Counted from the stretch's first letter, positions 26,606 through 35,540 are shown. The stretch is 64,000 nt of DNA from Anaerolineales bacterium (GCA_023382595.1 JAHDWB010000005.1:1-64000), one strand, 5' to 3'. Notes: generated from the sequence alone by a model not told the origin. Numbers and translations: made by a program.

Positions 26606-26718
26606 TATGAAAAAAGACCTCCGCTGACTTGCCCGCGTGAGGTCCCTGTGTGGATTTCAAACACAAAACGCCTTGCCAAACAAAACTGCCAAATGGCAGG
26701 TAAAGTCAACTTCAAACT
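26606..26718 (-). ncRNA. candidate leader RNA or small RNA upstream of rnj
   Basis: A strong promoter (26725-26753, minus strand) would start RNA near 26718. About 75-110 bases later comes a terminator hairpin, all before rnj. The stretch also holds a CTGCC/GGCAG hairpin near its start. It may be an attenuated rnj leader, with readthrough giving rnj mRNA, or a free small RNA. It matches no RNA class I recognise (not SRP RNA, tmRNA or T-box). Confidence 0.45.
26610..26646 (-). terminator. terminator inside the rnj leader
   Basis: On the minus strand GACCTC (26644-26639) pairs with GAGGTC (26621-26616) around a 17-base loop and is followed by six T residues. It lies about 100 bases upstream of the rnj start, so it could either end the DUF1992 transcript or attenuate rnj. 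Confidence 0.65.
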
Positions 26719-26724
26719 GCATGG

Positions 26725-26753
26725 ATTATAGCAGGGTGGGCGGAATCCGTCAA
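26725..26753 (-). promoter_or_regulatory. sigma-70 promoter for the rnj leader
   Basis: Read on the minus strand: TTGACG (26753-26748), 17-base spacer, TATAAT (26730-26725). The start would be near 26718, leaving a leader of about 205 bases before rnj. The spacing and near-perfect hexamers make this one of the best promoter matches in the window. Confidence 0.75.
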
Positions 26754-26802
26754 AGTGGATTTGGACATATCGGACGATGGAAAGCAGACTGCGGACCGTC
26801 AA

Positions 26803-27126
26803 TCAGCTTTTCTGGCGTTTCTGTCGTTCCATCATCACATTGAACTGCAACTGCTTCTCGGAGATGATCTTCTTGATCCGGATGCGCTGACTCTCCTCAT
26901 AGGTGGATGCGAGACGTTCCTTCAGCGCCGCGATCTCCTGCAATAATTCCACTTCTGCTGAGACCATCCCGGCATTTTTTAGGACGGAATACGCCATGCG
27001 CAGGTCTTCCGGCGTTTCGAAGTAGGCGGTCAGGTCGAGCGGTTTTCCCTTGTTCTGAAGGTTGTCGAACTCACCGCGCTCCTGCGCTTCCTTGATAATG
27101 GCTTCCACTGCTTTTGCAAGGCTCAT
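26803..27126 (-). CDS. DUF1992 (DnaJ-homolog-domain) protein
   Basis: The 107-residue protein matches the DUF1992 family: AVEAIIKEAQERGEFDNLQNKGKPLDL near the N-terminus, then a Lys/Glu-rich helical part (VELLQEIAALKERL) that looks like a coiled coil. Bacterial members are small cytosolic proteins of unknown function, named for resemblance to part of DNAJC28. It stands alone on the minus strand and is divergent from the BTAD gene. Confidence 0.8.
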   Translation of the reverse strand: MSLAKAVEAIIKEAQERGEFDNLQNKGKPLDLTAYFETPEDLRMAYSVLKNAGMVSAEVELLQEIAALKERLASTYEESQRIRIKKIISEKQLQFNVMMERQKRQKS

Positions 27127-27199
27127 GACCGGGATTATATTATCAATTTAATTTTTTGAGACCGTTTTTCGCAAACAGATTTCACGATGTTTTACTAAC

Positions 27200-27228
27200 T
27201 TGTAATTTCCGTTGATATTTTCTATACT
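27200..27228 (+). promoter_or_regulatory. sigma-70 promoter for the BTAD gene
   Basis: TTGTAA (27200-27205), a 17-base spacer and TATACT (27223-27228) lie 17 bases upstream of the start codon at 27246. The resulting 5' leader would be about 10 bases, leaving room for the GAAAGGA ribosome binding site only in part. Confidence 0.6.
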
Positions 27229-27245
27229 TTAAGCGAAAGGATGCC

Positions 27246-27953
27246 ATGCTGAAGATCTTTTTGCTCGGCACCTTCGAGATCGAATACGAGAGGCGAAACA
27301 TCCAGATCCTGGGGCGCCCGGCACAGTCACTGTTCGCCTTTCTTGTGTTGAATGCAGGCATATTTCACCGGCGGGAGAGACTCGCGGCGTTGTTATGGGC
27401 GGATTCTCCCGACCACACCGCCCGTGAAAACCTGCGCCATACGTTGTGGCAGATCCGCAAGGCGTTCGGAGATTTTCCCGCCGCCGAATACTGGCAAACG
27501 GATGATCTATCCATCAAGTTCGTTGGGTCTGCGGATGTGTGGCTCGATGCCGCAATCTTGAAGACCGCTCCTGCACAAAAGTGTGCGCAGGAACTGATCG
27601 CCGCCCTTTCGGTCTATCGGGGGGAATTACTGCCCGGATTTTACGAAGACTGGGTGAGCCTCGAACGCGAATATTTGAACTATGTTTTTGAGCACAACAT
27701 GGCGCGCTTGTTGATGATGCTCCAGAACGAAAAACGCTGGCTGGATGTTCTGGAATGGGGTGAGCGCTGGATCGCCTTTGGGCAAAGACCCGAACCTGCC
27801 TACCGCGCTCTGATGCTCGCGCATAAAGCGGAAGGCGAAATGTCCAAAGTGGCGGAGATATACACCCGCTGTCAGCGGGATCTGGGGGAGATCGGGATGA
27901 CCCCTTCGGGACAGACGCAGGAATTGTTCAACGTCCTCAAGAAAACACAGTAA
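27246..27953 (+). CDS. stand-alone BTAD-domain transcriptional regulator
   Basis: The 235-residue protein has an N-terminal OmpR-like winged-helix part (FLLGTFEIEY...RRERLAALLWADSPDHTARENLRHTLWQIRKAF, residues about 3-78) and a bacterial transcriptional activation domain (about 90-235, tetratricopeptide-like, YRGELLPGFYEDWVSLEREYL). This is the core of SARP/AfsR regulators but without the ATPase or sensor parts. Its targets are unknown; the small membrane protein and hydrolase-ligase genes downstream on the same strand are candidates. Confidence 0.8.
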   Translation: MLKIFLLGTFEIEYERRNIQILGRPAQSLFAFLVLNAGIFHRRERLAALLWADSPDHTARENLRHTLWQIRKAFGDFPAAEYWQTDDLSIKFVGSADVWLDAAILKTAPAQKCAQELIAALSVYRGELLPGFYEDWVSLEREYLNYVFEHNMARLLMMLQNEKRWLDVLEWGERWIAFGQRPEPAYRALMLAHKAEGEMSKVAEIYTRCQRDLGEIGMTPSGQTQELFNVLKKTQ

Positions 27954-28046
27954 ACACGCTGCAATCACGCGCCTGCTCACGGCAGGGACATGCACAGTTG
28001 CTATACTCAAATTGGATCGGGCTGTTCCCCGACCAAGGAGAATTCC

Positions 28047-28379
28047 ATGCCGCATGTCATCCACCATCCGCATCCCACACCTGTACATCATCACACCACC
28101 TTGTATGTCGGAATTGGTCTGCTGGTCATGGTCGCTGTAATTCTGGCGCTTTCGCTCGTGCCGACCATCACATTACGGGAGCCCGTTGCCCTGCCCGTCA
28201 CTGCCAATCAGTCATTTCCTGATTACGCCCAACGCCATCCCGAATTGACCTTGCCGATGCCCGCCGCGCTGATCGACACCAGCGATTATTACTTCCGCCA
28301 CATCGACCTTAACACCCGCCTCGATACCGACGACCAAACCGACTACATCTTCCGCCACTCCGAACTGGTCAATCCATAA
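28047..28379 (+). CDS. small single-pass membrane protein with repeated RH motifs
   Basis: The 110-residue product has a histidine-rich N-terminus (HHPHPTPVHHHT), one membrane helix (about residues 20-42, VGIGLLVMVAVILALSLV) and an exported tail. The tail carries three spaced copies of a D-Y-x2-RH pattern: DYAQRHPEL, DYYFRHIDL and DYIFRHSEL. I do not recognise the family. AAGGAG precedes the ATG at 28047. It lies between the BTAD regulator and the hydrolase-ligase fusion, with no terminator obvious in between. Confidence 0.65.
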   Translation: MPHVIHHPHPTPVHHHTTLYVGIGLLVMVAVILALSLVPTITLREPVALPVTANQSFPDYAQRHPELTLPMPAALIDTSDYYFRHIDLNTRLDTDDQTDYIFRHSELVNP

Positions 28380-28450
28380 CCATTCCATTCCCTGAAGCAT
28401 CTTTAAAAGCTCGTCCGCTGCGCCGGGTTTATTCCGGCGCAGACTTTTAA

Positions 28451-28479
28451 TTGACATTCATGCTCATCTCCTGTAAACT
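28451..28479 (+). promoter_or_regulatory. sigma-70 promoter directly at the hydrolase-ligase start
   Basis: TTGACA (28451-28456), a 17-base spacer and TAAACT (28474-28479). The expected transcription start, about 7 bases downstream, falls on or next to the start codon at 28486, which suggests a leaderless mRNA. Confidence 0.65.
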
Positions 28480-28485
28480 CTATGG

Positions 28486-30957
28486 ATGGATATAGACCTC
28501 GACCTCTACCGTCACGAGATCCGCGTTTCCTCCAGCCCCCTCATCCGCCTTTCTGCAATCGATGTTTCCCCCGAGCGCCCACAGCGCACGCTTGTCTTCA
28601 TTCACGGATTCGGCGGCAAGGCGGAGCAATGGGCGTATCAAATGCAAAAGTTCGCGATGGACAACCGCGTCATCGCATTGGACTTGCGCGGACACGGACT
28701 CTCCGACAAGCCGTCTACAGGCTACGACATGGAGCGCATCCAACTGGACCTCGAAACTGCACTGACCCAGTTGAACGTCTCCACACCCTTTGTCTTGATC
28801 GGTCACTCCTTCGGTGGAGCCGTCGTCACGGACTATGCCCTCAATCACCCCGACCACATCGAGAAACTGATACTCATCGCCACGGCAGGCGAGTTCCGCT
28901 TGAACCCGATGTTCAAACTGGGGTTGAGCCTGCCCGCCTCCGTCTTGCGGATCATCGGTCCGCTCACACGCTCGTGGCTTCATGCGCCGCCCCACGCCCT
29001 GAGAGAGTTCTATAACCGCAACATGTCCAAATGGATCGGCTGGGAGAAATTCGCAAACCTGCAGGTCCCCACCATGGTCATTCGCGGACACCGCGACTAT
29101 GTCTTCGACCGCCCGGTCTTTGAGAAAGTGGCAAGATCCATTCCCGGGGCGGAAGATGTCGATGTCCGCGTATCGGGCCACATGGTCATGTTGGAGAGGC
29201 GCGCGGCAGTGGACCGGTCAATTGCGGGCTTTCTCGAAGGCGAGTCCAAAAAATCCTGGCGCGATACATCCTTCGTCGCTCCCAGATCGTCGCGTGATGA
29301 CTTGAAGCGCGAGCGCGCCTGGCTTAATCAGTACGACGATGGCGTTCCGTACACTGTGGATGTGCCGCGTATCCCAGCCCATCATTTATTGCGTTCTTCC
29401 GTCAGACGGTTCCCTAACCGCCCTGCCATATATTTTGAAGGCGCGAAGTTATCGTACCGGAAACTGAACCACGAAGCGAATCGTTTCGCCAATGCGCTGC
29501 TCGCGCAGGGCATTGGCAGGGGCGCGCGCGTGGTCTTGTTGCTCCCGAACGTGCCGCAGATGGTGATCGGCTTTTACGGCGCGTTGAAGGCTGGCGCAGT
29601 GGTGGTGCTGACGCCGCCCGTGATCGAGCCGGAAGAGTTGATCCGCCAGATCAAAGATACGGATGCCAGTGTGCTGGTGACGCTTTCGACGTGGTCGGGA
29701 CTTGCCCAACAGATAAAGGATGCGACGGGCATTCCCAACATTGTGTTGACCGACCCTGCCGATTATCTGTCATTGCCGAAGTATATGATCTCCCGCTGGC
29801 GTAACCGCGGCTTGAGTATGCGGAGCGCGCTGCGCTGGCACCGCTGGATCTATCAGCACAGCATAAAATCGCCCGCTGTGGATGTTGCATCTGACGACCT
29901 TGCGGTCATTCTATTTACAGGCGGCACGACGGCGCAATCCAAAGGGGTGATGTTGTCGCATCGCAACCTGGTGGCAAACGCATTGCAGACCCGTCACTGG
30001 CTGCCCGATGCCGACGCTGGCAGGGAACGCTTTCTGTGTGTGGTGCCGTTCTTCCATAGCTATGGCATGATCGCCGCGATGAACGTGCCAGTTTCCATTG
30101 GCGCGGCGATGATCCTCAAGCCGCAATTTCAGGTGCTGAACGTTCTGAAGTCCATCAAGAAATATAAACCGACCATCTTCCCCGGTTCGCCGAGCATGTA
30201 TGTTGCCATCAACAACTTCCGCGGCGTGCGCAAGTACGGCATCGGTTCCATCAAGGCGTGCATCAGCGGTTCTGCGCCTCTGCCGGTGGAGGTGCAGGAA
30301 GCCTTCGAGAAACTCACCAAAGGCAAACTTGTCGAAGGCTACGGGTTGACCGAAGCGTCGCCTGTTACACATGCCAACCCGATGGGCAAGAACCGCCGCA
30401 TCGGCACCATCGGCGTGCCGCTGCCATCCACACAGGCGGCGGTGGTGGACTTGAAGACTTCGAGCAGGGAGGTGGAACCCGGGCAGATCGGCGAGCTGGC
30501 GGTTCGCGGTCCGCAGGTGATGATGGGCTACTGGAAGGACGAAGCCGCCACGAACGAAGTGTTGACCAAGGACGGCTGGCTGTTGACCGGCGATGTAGCG
30601 CAAATGGACGAGGACGGTTTCTGCCGCATCATCGCCCGCAAGGCGGACATGTGGTACCCCGAAAAAAGCGGCAAAGACCCCGCTTTCCCGCGCGATGTGG
30701 AAGAAGTCATTTACGAGATCCCGCAGGTCAAGGAAGTGGCGGTCGTCGCCGTGGCGGGGCATCCCTTCGCGTTCGTCATTGCAGGCAAGGAAAAGCCCAG
30801 CGCCGAATCGGTGCAGGCATATTGCAAACGCCGCCTGCCGCCGCATCTGGTGCCGCGTTTCGTCATCTTCATGGACGAGTTCCCGCGCACGTTCATCGGT
30901 AAAGTGCTGCGGCGCGAACTGGCAAAGCGCTATGGGAAACAGATTGCCAGTGAATAG
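28486..30957 (+). CDS. alpha/beta-hydrolase fused to an acyl-CoA synthetase
   Basis: The 823-residue protein joins two enzymes. Residues about 1-260 are an alpha/beta hydrolase with nucleophile S108 in GHSFGG and a late His in VSGHMVML. Residues about 295-823 are an AMP-forming ligase with TGGTT (478-482), GYGLTE (618-623), TGD (701-703) and the catalytic K806 in FIGKVLRREL. The fusion could release a fatty acid and activate it to acyl-CoA in one chain. After D721 the hinge segment that normally reads like DMIxxGGxNxxP is longer and different (DMWYPEKSGKDPAFPRD). Substrate unknown. Confidence 0.85.
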   Translation: MDIDLDLYRHEIRVSSSPLIRLSAIDVSPERPQRTLVFIHGFGGKAEQWAYQMQKFAMDNRVIALDLRGHGLSDKPSTGYDMERIQLDLETALTQLNVSTPFVLIGHSFGGAVVTDYALNHPDHIEKLILIATAGEFRLNPMFKLGLSLPASVLRIIGPLTRSWLHAPPHALREFYNRNMSKWIGWEKFANLQVPTMVIRGHRDYVFDRPVFEKVARSIPGAEDVDVRVSGHMVMLERRAAVDRSIAGFLEGESKKSWRDTSFVAPRSSRDDLKRERAWLNQYDDGVPYTVDVPRIPAHHLLRSSVRRFPNRPAIYFEGAKLSYRKLNHEANRFANALLAQGIGRGARVVLLLPNVPQMVIGFYGALKAGAVVVLTPPVIEPEELIRQIKDTDASVLVTLSTWSGLAQQIKDATGIPNIVLTDPADYLSLPKYMISRWRNRGLSMRSALRWHRWIYQHSIKSPAVDVASDDLAVILFTGGTTAQSKGVMLSHRNLVANALQTRHWLPDADAGRERFLCVVPFFHSYGMIAAMNVPVSIGAAMILKPQFQVLNVLKSIKKYKPTIFPGSPSMYVAINNFRGVRKYGIGSIKACISGSAPLPVEVQEAFEKLTKGKLVEGYGLTEASPVTHANPMGKNRRIGTIGVPLPSTQAAVVDLKTSSREVEPGQIGELAVRGPQVMMGYWKDEAATNEVLTKDGWLLTGDVAQMDEDGFCRIIARKADMWYPEKSGKDPAFPRDVEEVIYEIPQVKEVAVVAVAGHPFAFVIAGKEKPSAESVQAYCKRRLPPHLVPRFVIFMDEFPRTFIGKVLRRELAKRYGKQIASE

Positions 30958-31019
30958 AAAACAAAAGTTCACCTGCCATTAATGAAGGCGGAGTATCATT
31001 CCGCTCATTCTTCAAACTC

Positions 31020-31880
31020 ATGAGTGCCATGCTTTCGAACAATATCACATATCAAAAGACGCTCCTGGACAATGGTCAGGGAGTGAATTACGTCCGGCAG
31101 GGATACGGCGACCCGGTCATCCTGACGCACGGGCTTGCCGCATCGCTCCACGATTGGGACGACCTGCTGCCCGAGCTTTCCGCTTCGGGCTATTCGGGCT
31201 ACGCGCTCGACCTGTTGGGGCACGGCGAGAGCGAGAAACCGCTGCACCACCATCACTACACGCTCGAAGACACCTTTGCCCATTACGCGAAATGGATCGA
31301 TTCGCTCCAACGGCGTGAACCGTTGATCCTGATCGGGCACTCGCTCGGCGGCGGACTCTCGCTGATGTATACCCTGCGACATCCCGAACGTGTGCGCGCG
31401 CTGGTGCTGGTCAATCCGTTCTACGATCTCAAACAATTGCCGCCCATGCTGCAGCGCATGTTCCATCACCAACTGATCAAACCCGAACTCATCGAACGCG
31501 CGCCGTACGGTCTCTTCCGCTTTTTTGTGGATGTGAGCAGCTTGGGCACCTACATTGGGAAGCGCGAATCACACGTCCTGCCCGAACACATCCGTTATCA
31601 GACCGCGCTGGATTACAAACGGGCTGCCTCGGGGATCTACAAGATACCGCGCACGCTTCAAGGTCTGACCCGTGACCTGTCCCGTGTGACCCAGCCGACC
31701 CTGCTCCTGTGGGGCGGACGCGACCAGACACTTGCGCCATCGTCCTTTCCGAATCTGATGACGATGCTGCCGAACGTCAAAGGGACGCATGAACTGCCCG
31801 CCTGCGGACATGTGCCGCATCAGTGCCACCCTGAGAAGTTCAACCCGCATGTGATGAACTTTCTGCGCACCCTGCAATAA
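31020..31880 (+). CDS. alpha/beta hydrolase
   Basis: The 286-residue protein has the canonical fold: oxyanion HGLAASLHDWDD, nucleophile S108 in GHSLGGG, an acidic residue in GGRDQTLAP and the late His in CGHVPHQ. It resembles lipases and esterases of the MhpC type. It follows the hydrolase-ligase fusion by 62 bases on the same strand, so it may supply the same lipid pathway. Whether it is an esterase or a lipase cannot be told. Confidence 0.82.
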   Translation: MSAMLSNNITYQKTLLDNGQGVNYVRQGYGDPVILTHGLAASLHDWDDLLPELSASGYSGYALDLLGHGESEKPLHHHHYTLEDTFAHYAKWIDSLQRREPLILIGHSLGGGLSLMYTLRHPERVRALVLVNPFYDLKQLPPMLQRMFHHQLIKPELIERAPYGLFRFFVDVSSLGTYIGKRESHVLPEHIRYQTALDYKRAASGIYKIPRTLQGLTRDLSRVTQPTLLLWGGRDQTLAPSSFPNLMTMLPNVKGTHELPACGHVPHQCHPEKFNPHVMNFLRTLQ

Positions 31881-31997
31881 CGGTGGATCGCACTGCCGAG
31901 GGGGAGAACAAGCCCGTTCGAAACAGAAACAGGCATCCGTTAAGGATGAAGCGGGGAAATGCAACGATATTTTAAGATTGAATCCCCCATATTTCCC

Positions 31998-32026
31998 TTG
32001 TCAATGACCGGCGAAAGTGCTAAAAT
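31998..32026 (+). promoter_or_regulatory. sigma-70 promoter for nrdR
   Basis: TTGTCA (31998-32003), a 17-base spacer and TAAAAT (32021-32026). The start would be near 32033. The leader then contains an imperfect inverted repeat (ATAACCATAT near 32037 against ATATGGCTAT near 32075) that could be a control element. Confidence 0.6.
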
Positions 32027-32115
32027 GCCGAACACTATAACCATATGTACGGGGATGCAGTGCTGTAACGCCCATATATGGCTATTACATTTGTTCTAAA
32101 ACTGGAGCCTTTCGG

Positions 32116-32565
32116 ATGCGTTGTCCCTATTGCAAACATCACGACTCGAAGGTGCTGGACACCTCCCACGACAGTCATGGGGGCATCCGCCGCCGACGCG
32201 AATGCCTGAAATGCAGACAGCGTTTCAGCAGTTACGAGCGCCCCATTCTGGCGGTGCCGTTGATCATCAAGCAGGATGGCACGCGCGAGGAGTTCGACCG
32301 CGAGAAGATGGCGCGCGGCATCCGTATTTCCTGCGCGAAGCGACCGGTCTCTGCGGCGGACATCGAGCGCATGATCGGGCAGGTGGAGGCACAGCTGCAA
32401 AAAATGGGCAAGGCGGAAGTATCCTCGCGCATCGTCGGTGACCTGGTGATGAAGATATTGAAAGAAGTGGATCAGATCGCGTACATCCGTTATGCGATCG
32501 TGTATCTGGGACTGGACGACCTGCAGTCCATCCGCACCGAGATCGACCAGCTGCTTAAGGATTAG
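32116..32565 (+). CDS. nrdR: transcriptional repressor NrdR
   Basis: The 149-residue NrdR controls ribonucleotide reductase genes in response to ATP/dATP. It has the N-terminal zinc ribbon C3-x2-C6...C30-x2-C33 and an ATP-cone (about residues 46-136, PLIIKQDGTREEFDREKM). It lies upstream of nrdJ with one small gene in between, so the regulator and its probable target are adjacent. Confidence 0.95.
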   Translation: MRCPYCKHHDSKVLDTSHDSHGGIRRRRECLKCRQRFSSYERPILAVPLIIKQDGTREEFDREKMARGIRISCAKRPVSAADIERMIGQVEAQLQKMGKAEVSSRIVGDLVMKILKEVDQIAYIRYAIVYLGLDDLQSIRTEIDQLLKD

Positions 32566-32574
32566 GAGAGTTTT

Positions 32575-32751
32575 ATGAGTAATCGGGATTTCTTCGGCAT
32601 TCCAGCCGATACATGGGCAATTTTTGTGGTCGCTGTCATCATAGGCGGCGTTGGTCTTTACACGGAAAACAGCGGATTTATAATGGCTGGGGCGATTGCC
32701 CTTGTTGTCAGCCTGCTGCTTGTCATTAAAAATTTCAGCAAGAAAGACTAA
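32575..32751 (+). CDS. small two-helix membrane protein between nrdR and nrdJ
   Basis: A 58-codon gene begins MSNRDFFGIPADTWAIF and has two hydrophobic segments (about residues 12-29 and 34-51) with a Lys-rich end. A GGAG site lies within the nrdR stop region, and the start is 9 bases after nrdR. I know no family. Cotranscription with nrdR seems likely, and a terminator follows at once. Confidence 0.6.
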   Translation: MSNRDFFGIPADTWAIFVVAVIIGGVGLYTENSGFIMAGAIALVVSLLLVIKNFSKKD

Positions 32752-32755
32752 TCCA

Positions 32756-32808
32756 AGGCAGGGACGTTCCCCCTCAAAAGGGGGGAGAGTGTCACTGCCT
32801 TTTTGTAT
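32756..32808 (+). terminator. probable terminator after the nrdR unit
   Basis: AAGGCAG (about 32756-32762) pairs with CTGCCTT (about 32798-32804), and an inner TTCCCCC/GGGGGGA stem makes one long imperfect hairpin followed by TTTTTG. It separates nrdR and the small membrane gene from nrdJ. Confidence 0.65.
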
Positions 32809-32914
32809 CTGTGAAATTCTGTAGCGGCGGCCCGCCCTGGATGAGAACGTTGTTGTTGAAAACATAAAGGGTCGCCCCTGCGATGAAACGAAAATATTTA
32901 CAGGAGAGTGTCAC

Positions 32915-35485
32915 ATGGTAACAAAATCAACCGAACCCAAAGTCAAAAACGGTCTCTTGCCCACGCCTCCCATGTCGAAGGGATTGCCCAAGGCACAGTT
33001 GACCGATAACGCGCGGCAGGTGCTGATGAAGCGCTATGTGCGGCGCGGTGACGATGGCAAACCCGCCGAGAACGTCGAGGAGATGTTCTGGCGTGTGGCA
33101 TATCACGTCGCAAAGGTCGAGGAACAATGGGGCGCCGATGTTCAGGAGCGCACGGTCGAGTATTACCATTTGCTTTCCAGCAAGAAGTTTTTCCCGAACT
33201 CTCCCACCTTTACCGGTGCGGGAACTCCGCTGGGACAGCTCGCCGCTTGTTTCGTGCTTCCGATCACCGACGATATGGGACGCGACAGTGCCGGCATCTT
33301 CCAAACCCTGCGCGACGCGGCATTGATCCAGCAGACGGGCGGCGGTAACGGCTTTTCCTTCTCGCGCCTGCGCCCCAAAGGCGGATTTGTGCAAAGCTCG
33401 GCGGGGCAGGCAACAGGACCGGTCGGCTTTTTGCGCGTGTATGACCATGCCTTTGGCGAGATCGCGCAGGGCGGCACACGCCGCGGCGCGAACATGGCTG
33501 TCCTGCGCGTGGACCATCCCGACGTGGAAGATTTCATCACCTGCAAGATCAATGAGAACCACATCACCAATTTCAACATCTCGGTCGGCATCACGGATGC
33601 GTTCATGCAAGCCGTGAAAGACGACAAGGAATGGGAACTGCGCTTCCCCGACCTGACGGAAGCGAAGAAAAAAGGCTTCAAAGGCACGCTCGAACAGGCG
33701 GAAGAAGCCGGCATCAAGATCAATACCTACAGGAAGGTCAACGCGCGCGAATTGTTCAACAAGATCGTCAAACAGGCGCATCACAACGGCGAGCCGGGCG
33801 TCCTATTCCTGGATGCGGCGAACCGCAGCAACCCTGTTCCGCATTTGTATCCGCTCGAGGCGACGAACCCGTGCGGAGAGCAATGGCTTGGACCGTACGA
33901 GAACTGCTGTCTCGGTTCGGTCAATTTGAACGAACACTGCGGACCGGACGGCACGGTGGACTGGGAATCCCTGCGCAAGAGCGTGGTGCTTTCCACGCGC
34001 TTCCTGGATGATGTGGTGGAGGCAAACGCCTATGTGCCCGCCGTGGCGCAATTGCAGGAAGCCGCACACCGCGCGCGCCGCATCGGGCTGGGCATTATGG
34101 GGCTGGCAGACCTGATGTATCACGCCGGGGTGCGTTACGGCTCGCAGGAAGGACAGGAGTTCGGCGCGCAGATCATGGAGTTTGTGCGTTATCACGCCAT
34201 GCTGACCAGCGTCGAACTGGCGCAGGAGCGCGGACCTTTCCCCGCAATTCAAGGCTCGATCTACGATATGGACGATATGCGCTGGACGCCGCCCCAGCCG
34301 CTGACCCAGTATGAGCATAACTGGAACAGACCCGAGGTCCGCTGGGAGGCGGTGGTCAAAGGCATCAAAGAGCACGGTATCCGCAACGCCGCGCAGACCA
34401 CTGTCGCGCCGACAGGAACGATTGCCACCGTGGCAGGCTGTGAAGGCTACGGCTGTGAACCTGTCTTTGCGCTGGCATACATCCGCCATGTCAACGACAA
34501 TGGCAAAGACCTTAAATTAACCTATGCCAGTCCGCGTTTCGACGAAGCATTGAAGAAACTGGGCTTGGGCGAAGAGAAGCGGCAGGAGATCGTCGAGCAG
34601 GTCATGCGCGAAGGCACCTGTCAGCACATCTCCGAGATCCCGCAAACCGTGCGCGATACCTTCGTAGTTTCGGGCGATATCACCGCCGAGGAACACGTGC
34701 GCATGCAGGGCGCGCTGCAAGCCTTTGTGGATAACTCGCTCTCGAAGACCGTCAATTTCCCCGCAGGCGCCACCGAAGGCGACGTGGCAATCGCGTATCA
34801 ACTGGCGTGGGAACTGGGCTGTAAAGGCATCACCGTCTATGTGACCGGCTCGCGCGAGACCGTCGTATTGGAAACAAAAGCCACGGCGGACAAGAAAGCG
34901 CCGCAGACTCCGCCCGAACCTGCTTCAACAAAACAGGCATCTCCTACGATGTGGCATGGCACCAAGAAGCCGCGCCCCAAGGCATTGACCGGCAGTACCT
35001 TCAACATTGATACGCCCGTCGGCAAGACGTTCGTCACGATCAACGAAAACGGCGGTGACCAGCCCTTCGAGACCTTCGTCAACACTGCCAAGGCTGGCTC
35101 CGAGACGGCGGCGGTCTCCGAGGCGATCGGACGTTTGATCTCGTACATTTTGCGCATGGCATCGCCGGTTGCCCCGTTGGACAGGCTGCGCGAAGTCGTC
35201 ATTCAACTGATCGGCATCGGCGGCGGACGCTCGCTCGGCTTCGGTCCCAACCGTGTGCGTTCCCTGCCGGACGGCATCGGTCAGGTCTTGGACCAGTACT
35301 TGCGCGAAAAGGATGGCACGTTCGTGGAAGAAGTGAAGTCGGGCGGCAACGGCAATGGCGCGCACAATGAGCCTGCCGCACCGGCAATGAAGATCGGTGA
35401 CCTGTGCCCCGAGTGCGGCGAAGCGGCGGTGGTGAACGAAGAAGGCTGCCGCAAGTGCTACGCCTGCGGGTATAGTGAGTGTTAG
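32915..35485 (+). CDS. nrdJ: B12-dependent (class II) ribonucleoside reductase
   Basis: The 856-residue enzyme reduces ribonucleotides with adenosylcobalamin. It shows the reductase barrel motifs [43 protein letters not shown] and [11 protein letters not shown]. The C-terminal part ends in a cysteine cluster ([18 protein letters not shown]) that serves as redox shuttle or zinc site. No small radical-generating subunit is encoded nearby, as expected for class II. GGAG precedes the ATG. NrdR control is likely. Confidence 0.95.
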   Translation: MVTKSTEPKVKNGLLPTPPMSKGLPKAQLTDNARQVLMKRYVRRGDDGKPAENVEEMFWRVAYHVAKVEEQWGADVQERTVEYYHLLSSKKFFPNSPTFTGAGTPLGQLAACFVLPITDDMGRDSAGIFQTLRDAALIQQTGGGNGFSFSRLRPKGGFVQSSAGQATGPVGFLRVYDHAFGEIAQGGTRRGANMAVLRVDHPDVEDFITCKINENHITNFNISVGITDAFMQAVKDDKEWELRFPDLTEAKKKGFKGTLEQAEEAGIKINTYRKVNARELFNKIVKQAHHNGEPGVLFLDAANRSNPVPHLYPLEATNPCGEQWLGPYENCCLGSVNLNEHCGPDGTVDWESLRKSVVLSTRFLDDVVEANAYVPAVAQLQEAAHRARRIGLGIMGLADLMYHAGVRYGSQEGQEFGAQIMEFVRYHAMLTSVELAQERGPFPAIQGSIYDMDDMRWTPPQPLTQYEHNWNRPEVRWEAVVKGIKEHGIRNAAQTTVAPTGTIATVAGCEGYGCEPVFALAYIRHVNDNGKDLKLTYASPRFDEALKKLGLGEEKRQEIVEQVMREGTCQHISEIPQTVRDTFVVSGDITAEEHVRMQGALQAFVDNSLSKTVNFPAGATEGDVAIAYQLAWELGCKGITVYVTGSRETVVLETKATADKKAPQTPPEPASTKQASPTMWHGTKKPRPKALTGSTFNIDTPVGKTFVTINENGGDQPFETFVNTAKAGSETAAVSEAIGRLISYILRMASPVAPLDRLREVVIQLIGIGGGRSLGFGPNRVRSLPDGIGQVLDQYLREKDGTFVEEVKSGGNGNGAHNEPAAPAMKIGDLCPECGEAAVVNEEGCRKCYACGYSEC

Positions 35486-35507
35486 TGCGTTGAAGATAAT
35501 AAGTAAC

Positions 35508-35540
35508 AAGAAGACCTCCTGCTTCTAAGGAGGTCTTCTT
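35508..35540. terminator. perfect 13-bp terminator after nrdJ
   Basis: AAGAAGACCTCCT (35508-35520) and AGGAGGTCTTCTT (35528-35540) pair perfectly with a 7-base loop and are followed by TATTATTTTA. It can serve nrdJ and, in the other direction, the minus-strand membrane gene. Confidence 0.9.

Noticed and set aside
26514-26718. T-box riboswitch in the rnj leader
   Set aside because: The T-box sequence and specifier-type stem are not present.
28482-29015. Frame starting 4 bases before the hydrolase-ligase start
   Set aside because: Arg/Pro-rich, no family pattern; the 28486 frame has clear catalytic motifs.
32031-32090. NrdR box pair in the nrdR leader
   Set aside because: ACACTATA at 32032 resembles half a box, but no second box at three helical turns is recognisable; kept only as an inverted repeat.
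32752-32914. Cobalamin riboswitch before nrdJ
   Set aside because: Only about 160 bases, mostly a terminator hairpin; no B12-box-like sequence seen.
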